Source: JBKBXU01 sp046313675
Lineage (GTDB): Bacteria; Bacteroidota; Bacteroidia; Cytophagales; Cytophagaceae
Reading direction: 5' to 3'
NCBI GenBank assembly: GCA_046313675.1
Contig: JBKBXU010000031.1
Span: 1 to 22,257, forward strand
Length of the DNA: 22,257 nt
Under the pieces are notes generated by a model, which saw nothing but the letters and a program-made list of their open reading frames with translations, was not told the origin of the DNA and did not search any database. Positions within the stretch are counted from its first letter, which is position 1. Every line of letters begins with the position of its first letter. A program made the translations under genes and the position numbers. This document shows positions 14,513-22,257 of the stretch, piece by piece.

Positions 14513-14722
14513 TTATTTTTCATTAGTAGGAGATGAACTTAAGCCAAGGCTTTCTTTTCCGCTTCTTCCATTAAGTTCATGGCTTCCATTTGTTAGCTGG
14601 GCATTTGCCTGATCGTTTAATTTACCAATAAGTTCATAAACTTCTGAGAAGGGTAGGTTTCCCAGTGCTTTAAAAATAATGTTGGCTTCCTTAACACTTA
14701 TTTTAAAATTGATGTCGCTCAT
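14513..14722 (-). CDS. Small conserved baseplate-operon protein (69 aa)
   Basis: The first 35 residues, ISVKEANIIFKALGNLPF then EVYELIGKL, form a compact helical motif that I recall from many small phage and injection-system proteins of unknown role. The second half is a disordered tail rich in Ser, Asn and Gly. It is coupled on both sides: 4 bases after the fibre-like gene and zero bases before the large baseplate gene. No signal peptide is present. It may be a small assembly factor or a minor baseplate subunit; function is unknown. Confidence 0.75.
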   Translation of the reverse strand: MSDINFKISVKEANIIFKALGNLPFSEVYELIGKLNDQANAQLTNGSHELNGRSGKESLGLSSSPTNEK

Positions 14723-14726
14723 AGGT

Positions 14727-15467
14727 TTACTCTTTTAAATCCAAACTTTCATCCATAAAGTGGTCGAACCAAAGTTCTGAAATATTATAGCGGATCACAA
14801 AATCGCCATCATAATTTGCTTTGGTACGCATTTCCAATCCAAAGTTGTAGGTTGTTCCCACCCACCTTAGTTGAATCTGGTTGCTTCTTGCACCGTACAT
14901 TGCTTGACGGGTGTCGATTTTGCTTCGGGATTTTCCGTAGGTACTCATTGCAAATGCATGCAAAAGGGCATACTTTCCTGTTTTTTTCTTTCCTACACCT
15001 GCTATGACTTCAAAAGCATGACATCCGTTAAGCTCTTTTAAAACCGTATGCCATTTGCCGTCCGCAGGTATTTTCCCGCTATGCAAAGTCCCTTGCCTTC
15101 CTTTCATAGCCACCACACCATTTACATCCAGGGCTTGTTGCGGATTGTTTTTGTTAATACCGACTTTCCCTTCAGGTTTCAGTGATATGATGGGATCTCC
15201 CACCTGGTTATTAATGTTAAGTGTAGCATCAGAATTATTGATTTCAATGCTCCAGGCAGGATTTTTTTCCTCAATGCTTTTATAGAAACTCATAAGTTTC
15301 TTAGAAGCTCCGATCGGAGAAAGCATCAGGCCGTCATCAATATTTTTTGACATACCGTCATCCACCTTATTGATCATAGAGTCAATAAGGTCATTAAAAT
15401 GCCCTTCAGAAGGCATCTGGCCTTTTCTGAAAAATCCTTTTAATGTACTTCTGTTTTGAATTGGCAT
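14727..15467 (-). CDS. Tail-fibre or receptor-binding-like protein (246 aa)
   Basis: Three parts can be seen. The N-terminus (residues 1-60) holds the FFRKGQMPSEGHFNDLIDSM motif and NKVDDG, a predicted attachment segment of a type common in Bacteroidota injection-system loci. A middle part (about 75-125) has beta-strand repeats with VGINKNNPQQALDVNGVV, the short VGI-x-P-LdVnG motif of trimeric fibre shafts. A C-terminal globular domain (about 126-240) begins GRQGTLHSGKIPADGKWHTV. The latter is the likely target-binding head. It sits between the J-like and Afp12-like genes rather than after Afp12 as in Afp/PVC. It is short compared with Afp13-type fibres, so it may be a minor spike or an adaptor for other fibres. 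Confidence 0.7.
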   Translation of the reverse strand: MPIQNRSTLKGFFRKGQMPSEGHFNDLIDSMINKVDDGMSKNIDDGLMLSPIGASKKLMSFYKSIEEKNPAWSIEINNSDATLNINNQVGDPIISLKPEGKVGINKNNPQQALDVNGVVAMKGRQGTLHSGKIPADGKWHTVLKELNGCHAFEVIAGVGKKKTGKYALLHAFAMSTYGKSRSKIDTRQAMYGARSNQIQLRWVGTTYNFGLEMRTKANYDGDFVIRYNISELWFDHFMDESLDLKE

Positions 15468-15492
15468 TATCCGTAAGTTTTATATTCTTTTA

Positions 15493-18400
15493 CTAGTTAT
15501 CAATAATAAAGTCATTACCTAATTCAAGATAATCAATACCTGCCTGTAGGGAGTGCTGCTCCAATTTGTCGACAAGCACGGTGATCTGATGCTCTTCTGC
15601 AGGCACCAAAACCGACCATGGTTTGGTGGCCTTAAGCGACGCTTTTTCTTCTCCATCCCTTGCCGTATCCAGCAGCACGTATTGACCATTAAAATCTTTT
15701 GCCGTCTGAATCATGGAGAATTTTGTAATAAAATCCACATAAGGCAGCGTACGCATGTAGGTTAATATGTCGGAGCTGTTTACGATTCCTCCAAGGTCGA
15801 AACCATTGAAACTGGAGGCTATTCGTCCTGACAGGTATTCGTTTATCTGTTCGTTAAGTTTTTGTATAAAGAATCCGTAATTGTACCCGTCCGTGAACTT
15901 CACAGCACAAATGATTTTGATTCTTTCATAGGTAGGGTTTCTCACTTCCAGTCTTGCAAAAGGAGATGCCAAACCCGAAAGATGTGATTTTACTTTATAA
16001 AGAAGTTCGCTGCTCGCCAATGGTTCATTGGGATTAACGGCATTGTGCCTGTGCGGTGTTACCACAATAAGCACGCTACCCGGAGCTTCCAGCTTTTTGC
16101 TTGTCATGTTTGGCAGACAGGTCGCTTTGTATATTTCCGAAAATTTATCAAGTATTACCCTTTCAAAATCCCAAGGCATTATAGCTCTTTCCTTATGCCT
16201 CAACCGTTCACCCACACGGGTATAAAATTCCCTGTCATTTTCTACAGGTATTCCAGAAAAAGAATCCAAAGGTTGTACTATGGATTGAATACCCTCGATG
16301 TTCTGCATGGACCGTGTGATGGTAAATGCAGGTAGTGGTTTGTTGAGGTGATTGCCATACAGGTTGACTTCATCCGATAGAGTCGCTGATAACACCAGGG
16401 TATATACATTTGCAAAACGTGATGCAACTTCGATGTTTTTTATTACGGCAGCACGTAGCCAGTATTTATCTCCCTCCAGGATGGTGTTGTTTTTTTCAAT
16501 ATCCGGAGGTAATTCAATTACTATGATTCCGGTTTTCAGGAAGCCGTTGGTGTCATCACGTAAAACCCTGGTAGGTTTTAAGGTATACCATTCATCATTT
16601 TTAAGGTATTTCCATTCTATGACAGGAGGATCATCTTCTGATGAAACTGTAAATTCATCGACCATTTCCACCAGGATAGTTACTGGTTGAGGCGCATTCA
16701 GATTGGTAAAACCAAACATTAAACACCCCTGATAATGATGATCAGGGAGCAACTTGGTGATTATTTTGGTATTGTCAGGGTAAACTATGTTTTCCCCAAA
16801 TGGATGTATGTGGTAAACCTGCCCCTTTGCAGAATCAACGCTTCCTCCACTTCTGTCCGATAAATTAATAACGGAGGTAGAAGCATAATCCAGGGATAGG
16901 GATTGGATCAAAGGGGTATATGGAGCCTTTGGCAAAGGCTTGGGTTTGTTGTTTTTGAAAATACTTGATTTGGAATTTTCAATGGTAATATTAGACAGGA
17001 TTGATGGGTAAATGCTGTGTGCAAATCCAAAATCCGGTTTTAATAATTCCAGCTTTATGAATCCTCTTTTAGAAGTGGTTGAGTAGAAAAGGTTTTTATT
17101 TAATCCTTTGTAATCTGCTGGCTGCTTGATTGGGGTAATGTTTATATTTGCCAGTTCAAGCTCACTGATAAGGGTCGATTTTGGCTTAGGATCGGCCTTC
17201 TTTCCTCCATCTTCTGTACGGAATAGCTTCAGGGCCTGCTGTTCGTTTTTATTTTCAGGCACCCATCTGCCACCATCCAAAATGGATAGTTTTGCCTCAA
17301 ACTTCGTATTGTCTATATCGAGCTTATATTCTTCGTAATGTCCGAAAAATCCACTTTTATGTTTTGGAAGGTCAAACCATTCAATGTTTACTTTTAGTTT
17401 GTCCAGGGATTTATTGAAAACCTCACTGCTTCCGATGATGAAGTAAGATCCGGGCACCGGCATTGGCCCGAATGGGTAGAAAGGAGAGTCCGGACTTAGC
17501 TGCCCTATGTTGCTGAACAACTGCAGGTTTTTAACTCCTGTAACATTCGCTTCAATGATCACCTGCTCCATATTGAGGTACTGAAGAAAAGAATAGGAGT
17601 AAAGGAATGAGTCGTTGTTAAGGATAAATTTCAGTATTGGATACTCAGAATTATAGTTTCCTTTGTGAACACCTTTATTGTAGGCAGTTATAGCAGGTTC
17701 AGAGCCTTCCAGGTCAAATTTTATGATAAGCAGGCTTTCCTTGGTTTCCTGAGTGACAATGTATCGTTTGATCTCCAGCCATCCGATTTCGGTAGTGATG
17801 TGAATCTTGAAAGCATCAAGGAACAATTTTATAAAAATTTCTTCTCTACTTTCCCCTGTAATGGTTTGCATGTCTTCCAGATGTTGATCCAGATGGCTGA
17901 AGGAATCTTGAGAGAAATTAAATTTTACGGTGATTTCCCTTTTTCCTTCATTCAACATCAATCCGGGAGACGAAACGGCAAAGCCAAGGTCTGCTTCAGA
18001 CATGGTTTTGTCATTAACACCGCGGCCTTCCTGTGCTTCTCCGAAGGGGGCATAGGTTTTTTTTGTTTTTGCTGCTGCTAATTTAGCAGGGGGCTTAACC
18101 GGTACATTGGCTGCAAATACGTTGGAGACGATTTTTTTCTCAGTCCCTTTGATATTGAAGCTTTTATGCGCCAGGTAAAGCGTTTTTAATGATTTGATCT
18201 GCACCTTATTTACCTGCACATCATAATCGGAAAGATATAAGATGTTGTTGCCATCCTCATCTTCGCCGGCAAGAAAGCGCTCGCCGTCTTTAATGTGTGC
18301 GAAACTGGAGGTCTCGTTCAGATTGAATTTTAAAAACACACGGTCTTTTTTGGGCTCTTTTTTCTTTTGCTTGAGTATAGAAGAAAAATAAAACTCCAGA

Positions 18401-19221
18401 TGTCTTTGACTTAGCTTGTTGATTTGATCCTGATTATGTTTATACAACTTCAGGAATGAAAGATACAAGGCTACTTCAGGATAATGGAAGTCCGACTGCA
18501 TGGATTGTGCCAGGTAGTCAGGGGATTTCTTTTTCAGGTAAAGAAGTGTCTCGTAAAATTCCTGAAAGATCTGTTGTAGTTTATCTGCCAGGAGATCGAT
18601 CTTTTTCTTTAATGAGTCCTGAGAAAATAGTTCAATGTTTTCTGAAGGCTTATCCAATCCCCATATTTCTCCAAATTGAGAATAATCCAAAGCTGGAGAT
18701 TCGCCCAGGTGTTCTTTCGCATTTACATCGTATGCTTTGAGCTTTATTAAAGCAGGACTCAGTTTTGAGGTAATGGCATTATAAATTTCATTTCGGATGC
18801 TTACCTGCATGTGGGTATAATCCTCAACAGACTTCAATTTTGCAAACCAGGATTCAAATTTCAAGGCGATGCCATGGATTTCCTGAAAGCATTTTTTCAG
18901 GTAGTGAAGTTTTTTTCCCGGCTGGTTGAATGTTTGAGTTTTAAAAATGCTTTTTTTAAAGGATATCTCCGTTTTTACCGGTTCAGAGTGAATAATGGTG
19001 GACAGTATAATGGTCTCATCGTTAAGAAAATGTGACCAGTCCCCATCGACCCTGTTGTCCAGGTTGTAATAATGTATAAGTTTTGAAAGCCCATAGGAAA
19101 ACACCAGCATATCTTCGAATGACCTTTCGTCAACTTTAACATAGTTGAAATCAAGTGCATCGATGAACCTGCTGTTTTGAGCTGTTCCGGTAGTTATTTT
19201 AGAAAATTCTGTTTCCTCCAT
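15493..19221 (-). CDS. Baseplate J-like protein (Afp11/Pvc11, gp6-like wedge)
   Basis: I prefer ATG 19221 (1242 aa) over an in-frame TTG three codons upstream at 19230. The baseplate-J fold is recognisable in the last quarter (about residues 985-1220). It shows a SFSGIPVENDREFYTRVGERLRHK block, PWDFERVILDKFSEIYKATCLPN, then VLIVVTPH, and near the end NSSDILTYMRTLPYVDF. The first 900 residues are the long eCIS-specific extension with helical (about 95-280) and beta-rich parts and a Pro/Ala/Lys-rich patch near 372-400. It forms wedges with the Afp12-like protein. The gene begins 17 bases after the gp25 stop. It is the longest structural protein in the window and appears intact. Confidence 0.9.
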   Translation of the reverse strand: MEETEFSKITTGTAQNSRFIDALDFNYVKVDERSFEDMLVFSYGLSKLIHYYNLDNRVDGDWSHFLNDETIILSTIIHSEPVKTEISFKKSIFKTQTFNQPGKKLHYLKKCFQEIHGIALKFESWFAKLKSVEDYTHMQVSIRNEIYNAITSKLSPALIKLKAYDVNAKEHLGESPALDYSQFGEIWGLDKPSENIELFSQDSLKKKIDLLADKLQQIFQEFYETLLYLKKKSPDYLAQSMQSDFHYPEVALYLSFLKLYKHNQDQINKLSQRHLEFYFSSILKQKKKEPKKDRVFLKFNLNETSSFAHIKDGERFLAGEDEDGNNILYLSDYDVQVNKVQIKSLKTLYLAHKSFNIKGTEKKIVSNVFAANVPVKPPAKLAAAKTKKTYAPFGEAQEGRGVNDKTMSEADLGFAVSSPGLMLNEGKREITVKFNFSQDSFSHLDQHLEDMQTITGESREEIFIKLFLDAFKIHITTEIGWLEIKRYIVTQETKESLLIIKFDLEGSEPAITAYNKGVHKGNYNSEYPILKFILNNDSFLYSYSFLQYLNMEQVIIEANVTGVKNLQLFSNIGQLSPDSPFYPFGPMPVPGSYFIIGSSEVFNKSLDKLKVNIEWFDLPKHKSGFFGHYEEYKLDIDNTKFEAKLSILDGGRWVPENKNEQQALKLFRTEDGGKKADPKPKSTLISELELANINITPIKQPADYKGLNKNLFYSTTSKRGFIKLELLKPDFGFAHSIYPSILSNITIENSKSSIFKNNKPKPLPKAPYTPLIQSLSLDYASTSVINLSDRSGGSVDSAKGQVYHIHPFGENIVYPDNTKIITKLLPDHHYQGCLMFGFTNLNAPQPVTILVEMVDEFTVSSEDDPPVIEWKYLKNDEWYTLKPTRVLRDDTNGFLKTGIIVIELPPDIEKNNTILEGDKYWLRAAVIKNIEVASRFANVYTLVLSATLSDEVNLYGNHLNKPLPAFTITRSMQNIEGIQSIVQPLDSFSGIPVENDREFYTRVGERLRHKERAIMPWDFERVILDKFSEIYKATCLPNMTSKKLEAPGSVLIVVTPHRHNAVNPNEPLASSELLYKVKSHLSGLASPFARLEVRNPTYERIKIICAVKFTDGYNYGFFIQKLNEQINEYLSGRIASSFNGFDLGGIVNSSDILTYMRTLPYVDFITKFSMIQTAKDFNGQYVLLDTARDGEEKASLKATKPWSVLVPAEEHQITVLVDKLEQHSLQAGIDYLELGNDFIIDN

Positions 19222-19238
19222 TTGTGTCAAATAAAAAA

Positions 19239-19664
19239 TCAGGCAGGTTTATACCTGACATTTGTTCCCTCTATTAAGTAGAATGGATACACCATATTTG
19301 TCCGTTTATTGGTTTTTCTAATGGTATAATCCAGTTTAATATTGATTATTTCCGGGTTTTCCGGGCTTTCTTCAACACTGATTTCTTCAAGTATAATTCT
19401 GGGCTCAAAGTATAAGACTGCATGTTCAATTCTTCCCCTCATTTCGTTTTTAAGGGTATTGTTTAGATTTTCGAAAATCATGGACTGTATGTTGCAGCCA
19501 AATTCCGGCAGCATGACTCTTTCTCCAGGTTTGGTAGACAGTAAAATATGCAGGCTTTCCCGTATATCATCTTCTTCTGATACCAGCATCACACTTCCGG
19601 ATTCTTTTTCGAAGGTTGGTGGGAACTTCCATCCAATACCTAAAAAAGTTTTATTATGCTTCAT
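19239..19664 (-). CDS. gp25-like baseplate wedge protein (Afp9/Pvc9-like)
   Basis: A 141-aa protein of the GPW/gp25 family. It shows the conserved order FLGIGWKFPP at residues 7-16, an EEDDIRESLHILLSTKPGER block (about 30-49), the MLPEFGC motif (about 51-57), and a C-terminal beta part. gp25 proteins link the inner baseplate to the first sheath ring. The start is supported by an unusually good ribosome binding site (AGGAGG five bases before ATG) that lies within the last codons of the PAAR gene. Stop PAAR and start gp25 are one base apart. Gene order PAAR then gp25 is the reverse of Afp/PVC. Confidence 0.92.
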   Translation of the reverse strand: MKHNKTFLGIGWKFPPTFEKESGSVMLVSEEDDIRESLHILLSTKPGERVMLPEFGCNIQSMIFENLNNTLKNEMRGRIEHAVLYFEPRIILEEISVEESPENPEIINIKLDYTIRKTNKRTNMVYPFYLIEGTNVRYKPA

Positions 19665-19665
19665 T

Positions 19666-19965
19666 TTATCCTCCTATCATTACTGTTGGACAACCAAGAA
19701 CTATAGATCCCCCATGGGCGGTTGTATCTCCCATCCTTGCTGCCGGCATACCGCCAATCATGACCGTTCCAGAGCCCTTTACTATAGAATCTGGAGGCCC
19801 TCCACAGACTGCCATATCGCCAACTCTTGCGGCAGGCATTCCCCCAATTAAAACTGTGGGACACCCGGGGCCGGTAACAGGCCCACCCACATGTGGAATA
19901 GGAGGGGTTCCTGGTGTTTGCATCGGACAGGTATGCATGTCCGTGATTCTGGCTGCCATTGACAT
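19666..19965 (-). CDS. PAAR-repeat spike tip (Afp10/Pvc10-like)
   Basis: A 99-aa PAAR protein that caps the spike. It has the PAAR hallmarks: AARITDMHTCP at the start, then repeated VxIGGMPAARxGD units (about 39-50 and 68-79) with histidine and cysteine spaced for metal binding (H11, C13, and later C and H residues), and a final CPTVMIGG. It is short, with no effector extension, so toxicity is not carried on the tip. The ATG at 19965 follows a 122-base gap after the spike gene, the second largest in the structural block. Confidence 0.93.
   Translation of the reverse strand: MSMAARITDMHTCPMQTPGTPPIPHVGGPVTGPGCPTVLIGGMPAARVGDMAVCGGPPDSIVKGSGTVMIGGMPAARMGDTTAHGGSIVLGCPTVMIGG
19670..19675 (-). 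promoter_or_regulatory. Strong ribosome binding site for the gp25-like gene
   Basis: AGGAGG on the minus strand, five bases before the ATG at 19664. It is the only near-consensus Shine-Dalgarno I found before a gene in this window. It overlaps the last codons of the PAAR gene. Confidence 0.75.
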
Positions 19966-20087
19966 AATTCTAATTTTTAATTCTTAATTTTTAATTCTTA
20001 ATTTTGAATTTTTAATTTATTGAAATCGAATCCTGATTTTTACACTCAACACTTCCAAAATCGTAATTAAGCTTATTCGTATTTAAA
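19966..20087. repeat. AT-rich tandem repeat between spike and PAAR genes
   Basis: From 19971 to about 20018 the 14-base unit taatttttaattct is repeated about 3.4 times, the last copies diverged. The remaining bases are AT-rich without a gene. Such poly-AT tandem repeats are frequent between genes in Bacteroidota. A role in tuning PAAR expression is possible but not shown; no clear promoter is seen. Confidence 0.7.
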
Positions 20088-21878
20088 TTAATTTATCATT
20101 ACTATTCCACCTTTTATGGTTGTTTGGCCGGAGCCTTTCAATTCGGCCATAGCGCCTTCAGCAGCGAATTTTGCTTTACCTTTTATTGCTACCTGCATTC
20201 CTTCCTGTTTTAAATCTCCTGTTGCTTCCAGCTCAATATTTGACGTAGCTTTAAGGGTGATTTTCCCTTTTGCCTCCAGTGAAATATCTTTATCGCTGCT
20301 TAATTCTATTCCGGAAGATGACATGTACACCTTGTTTTTATTTTTGTCCTCCAAGGTAATGCTGCCATCTTTATCGTCCAGTATGAAGGTGTTTTCCCCC
20401 GGTGTTTCGATGGTAAGGATTTTATCCTTGTCATCGAAGGTTATTTTCAGCTTGCTTTTAGTAACAAATCCTTTAATGGGATTTTCCTCATCAGGGACAT
20501 ATGGAGGGGGATTTTTCTTGCTGTGTACACTTCCCAGAATAATGGGATCGGTAGGGTCTTCATTAACAAAACCTACGATCACCTCATCCCCAATTTCAGG
20601 GTAGAAAAATACGCCATAATCATTGCTTGCGTACATGTTTGTTAGCCTTGCCCACAAAGGTTGGTTATCTTTTTCAAGAGAGGGAATGGTTATGGCTACT
20701 CTGTATTGTCCTTCCTTATCTTCATGTATTTGTTTTACAATGGCAGTGGTTAATCCTTTTATAGGAGGTAGTAGCCCTGAAGCCGGAGGTGCATCAATGT
20801 TTTCGATCTCTTCCGAAACCCAGTCAAAATTTAGTCCTAGCTGAACTTCTGTGTACCATCCCCCATCTTCAATGATATGCTCTACTGCTCCTATGTAAGC
20901 ATTTCCATTGAACTGCTTGCTAAGTCCGGAGAATTCGATGGTAGTGCCGGGTTTGGCTTTACTATTGCCGTAAAATTTTGCTTTCCCCTGGACTTTGGAC
21001 AAATAAGATTTTATTAATTTGCCTTTTGCCCAGTCGTCCAGGACATTCTTGGAGAGATGTGCATTGCTTTGCAGGCTGAAGTCCTTTGAATTTATTACAT
21101 CATCAAGTTTTTTTGTGGTGGGTGCCCCCGTTGAAGTTTCTTTGGCACTGCTTGCTGTGGACTTTACCGTTGCTTGTTCATTTCTATCCCATGCGGTGGC
21201 TTCCACTTTAGATAACTGTGTCCTCACATCTATGTCGGCATTGAAGCTGAACAGGCCGGTTCCATATCCAACTGATAAGATGGCCGACTGAGAAGGATCC
21301 GGCTCAGAAATGGTGATTTTCCCATCGTCGGCAATTACAATCATTCCGTTAACTTCGGACCGCATGAGTATAAAGTCCCAATCATTACAGTAATATTGAA
21401 CAAGTTCATTGTGTGCCGTACTTGTCTCCTTAATATCTTTCTGAAGTACGTGGTTGCTGATGATTTCTTTCATTACGTCGCTGTCTTTTTTGTCTACATA
21501 GACATTGTTCTTGCGACCCATAGTCATCTTTACCGCTTCGTCCTTGGCTTCTACGCTTATGCTTGATTCACCCTGAGAATTTATCCTAAGGTTGTTTTTT
21601 GTGATGATCCCTTTAAAAATAGTTTCCTCTTTAGAATTGTAACCGGCTTTGATTTCGATTTTCTTTCCGGGTTCGATGTCGGTTGAATTGCCGACTTTGA
21701 AACTATCGGGAGATGCAGAGTTTCCATCAATAAAAGAAATTCTTGCAAAAGGTATTTTATTTATGGCTTTGGAAACACGAATCGAGAGAATTTTGTAACT
21801 CCCTGGCAATTGTTTTCCTTCAACCGTAACGGTATAGGTTATTAACCCGGTTTTAGCACTTGTTACAGATGTTGCCAT
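20088..21878 (-). CDS. VgrG-like spike protein (Afp8/Pvc8-like)
   Basis: A 596-aa protein with the gp27-gp5 fusion layout. Residues 1-350 correspond to the gp27-like ring. An OB-fold lies at about 375-455 and carries YRVAITIP, PLWARLT, FFYPEIGDEVIVGF and DPTDPIILGSVH, all hallmark spike motifs. The C-terminus from about 470 is a repetitive beta-prism (units such as GSITLEDK, ISLEAKGKITLKA, IELEATGD) ending GGIVMIN. It trimerises to form the hub and needle and receives the PAAR tip. The ATG lies six bases after the LysM gene. No extra effector domain follows the needle. Confidence 0.95.
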   Translation of the reverse strand: MATSVTSAKTGLITYTVTVEGKQLPGSYKILSIRVSKAINKIPFARISFIDGNSASPDSFKVGNSTDIEPGKKIEIKAGYNSKEETIFKGIITKNNLRINSQGESSISVEAKDEAVKMTMGRKNNVYVDKKDSDVMKEIISNHVLQKDIKETSTAHNELVQYYCNDWDFILMRSEVNGMIVIADDGKITISEPDPSQSAILSVGYGTGLFSFNADIDVRTQLSKVEATAWDRNEQATVKSTASSAKETSTGAPTTKKLDDVINSKDFSLQSNAHLSKNVLDDWAKGKLIKSYLSKVQGKAKFYGNSKAKPGTTIEFSGLSKQFNGNAYIGAVEHIIEDGGWYTEVQLGLNFDWVSEEIENIDAPPASGLLPPIKGLTTAIVKQIHEDKEGQYRVAITIPSLEKDNQPLWARLTNMYASNDYGVFFYPEIGDEVIVGFVNEDPTDPIILGSVHSKKNPPPYVPDEENPIKGFVTKSKLKITFDDKDKILTIETPGENTFILDDKDGSITLEDKNKNKVYMSSSGIELSSDKDISLEAKGKITLKATSNIELEATGDLKQEGMQVAIKGKAKFAAEGAMAELKGSGQTTIKGGIVMIN

Positions 21879-21884
21879 AGCTAT

Positions 21885-22257
21885 TTATCGGATAGGAGGA
21901 AAAAGAATTTCAGTTCCCGGTTCCAGGTTTCTAAAGTTTACCAAATTATTTACCTGTGCTACCTTAAGGTACATGGAGCTGTCGCCATAGATTTTCTGGC
22001 ACATCAGAGGAAGGGTGTCTCCTTCATAAACAGTTCGAATGTGAGACAAGTCGGGAGAACTTGTAGATTTTAGTTTTTCTTCCGATTCTTTGTCCATAGT
22101 CCCGACGAAGGACAAATTGATTTTTGCTCTAAGCGGGCTCCCATCCGGCTTAAACAGGGTGTAATTTATGTTCATAGACTTGAGCTTGCACTTGAAGTCC
22201 ATGGTTCCCCAGGTGAGCTTTATACAAGGAGGCTGATGCTGACCCCCTTTGTAATCG
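21885..22257 (-). CDS. LysM-type tube/baseplate adaptor (Afp7/Pvc7-like), partial
   Basis: The frame stays open beyond the ATG at 22202 to the window edge, adding about 18 codons that read DYKGGQHQPPCIKLTWGT. The P-x-x-L-x-WG type motif just before FKCKLKSMNINYTLF fits the known start of the family core, so the real start is outside the window. After this comes PDGSPLRAKINLSF, then a linker, and at the C-terminus a LysM domain with RTVYEGDTLPLMCQKIYGD, YLKVAQVNNL and the closing LEPGTEILFPP. In T4 terms it is gp53/gp48-like and in Afp terms Afp7; it connects tube and spike. It is followed six bases later by the spike gene. Confidence 0.9.
   Translation of the reverse strand, partial: DYKGGQHQPPCIKLTWGTMDFKCKLKSMNINYTLFKPDGSPLRAKINLSFVGTMDKESEEKLKSTSSPDLSHIRTVYEGDTLPLMCQKIYGDSSMYLKVAQVNNLVNFRNLEPGTEILFPPIR

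Noticed and set aside
8793..22257. Type VI secretion system as an alternative label
   Set aside because: The gene set (Afp12-type protein, eCIS tape measure, Afp15-type AAA+ ATPase, LysM adaptor) is the eCIS one, and no TssJ, TssL, TssM, TssK or ClpV is visible. A cell-bound Afp-like (T6SS-iv type) mode cannot be excluded from sequence alone.
1..22257. tRNA, rRNA, integrase or transposase genes
   Set aside because: None was recognisable on either strand, so there is no direct evidence for an insertion sequence or integrative element boundary in the window.

Overview
The window is the baseplate-to-effector half of an extracellular contractile injection system (eCIS, Afp/PVC/AlgoCIS-like) on the minus strand, so transcription runs from the right edge to the left. 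Low-to-moderate GC, AT-rich intergenic repeats, mostly absent Shine-Dalgarno sequences and the protein flavour suggest a Bacteroidota bacterium, probably near the Cytophagales. That placement is an inference from style; the window has no rRNA or other phylogenetic marker.

Right part (about 22257 down to 8793): tightly packed structural genes. In order they are a LysM tube/baseplate adaptor (Afp7-like, cut by the window edge), a VgrG-like spike (Afp8), a PAAR tip (Afp10), a gp25-like wedge protein (Afp9), a baseplate-J-like wedge protein (Afp11), a fibre-like protein of 246 aa, a 69-aa small protein, a large baseplate protein (Afp12) and a 943-aa tape measure protein (Afp14). Most junctions are a few bases or overlap. 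Sheath and tube genes are not in the window and presumably lie to the right. No T6SS membrane-complex gene (TssJ, TssL, TssM) is seen here.

Middle (8792 down to 2879): after a 270-bp low-complexity gap come the AAA+ ATPase (Afp15) and, four bases after it, a 1406-aa protein built like a polymorphic toxin. It has an acidic disordered N-terminal half, a coiled coil, a long run of amphipathic helices, hydrophobic membrane-type helices, a basic Ala/Gly/Lys linker and a variable AT-rich C-terminal tip. It is the likely payload of the particle.

Left part (2877 down to 1): this looks like a toxin-tip/immunity array. One base after the effector comes a 145-aa putative immunity gene, then a 165-aa putative immunity gene, then a 138-bp decayed copy of the effector's own linker (1721-1858). 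Next comes a displaced second toxin tip (971-1615, RNase A-like by motif) with its own 126-aa putative immunity gene (588-968). A 19-base direct repeat (484-502 and 1704-1722) brackets this second cassette, and REP-like palindromes sit at its upstream end. The first 587 bases hold only repeats.

The main point of interest is an eCIS whose payload appears to be a recombination-diversified polymorphic toxin with cognate immunity genes, arranged like Rhs/CdiA orphan modules. Immunity genes would make sense if the particle intoxicates bacteria, including kin, whereas most characterised eCIS effectors act on eukaryotic cells. All functional statements are by sequence reading and memory of families; no search was run.
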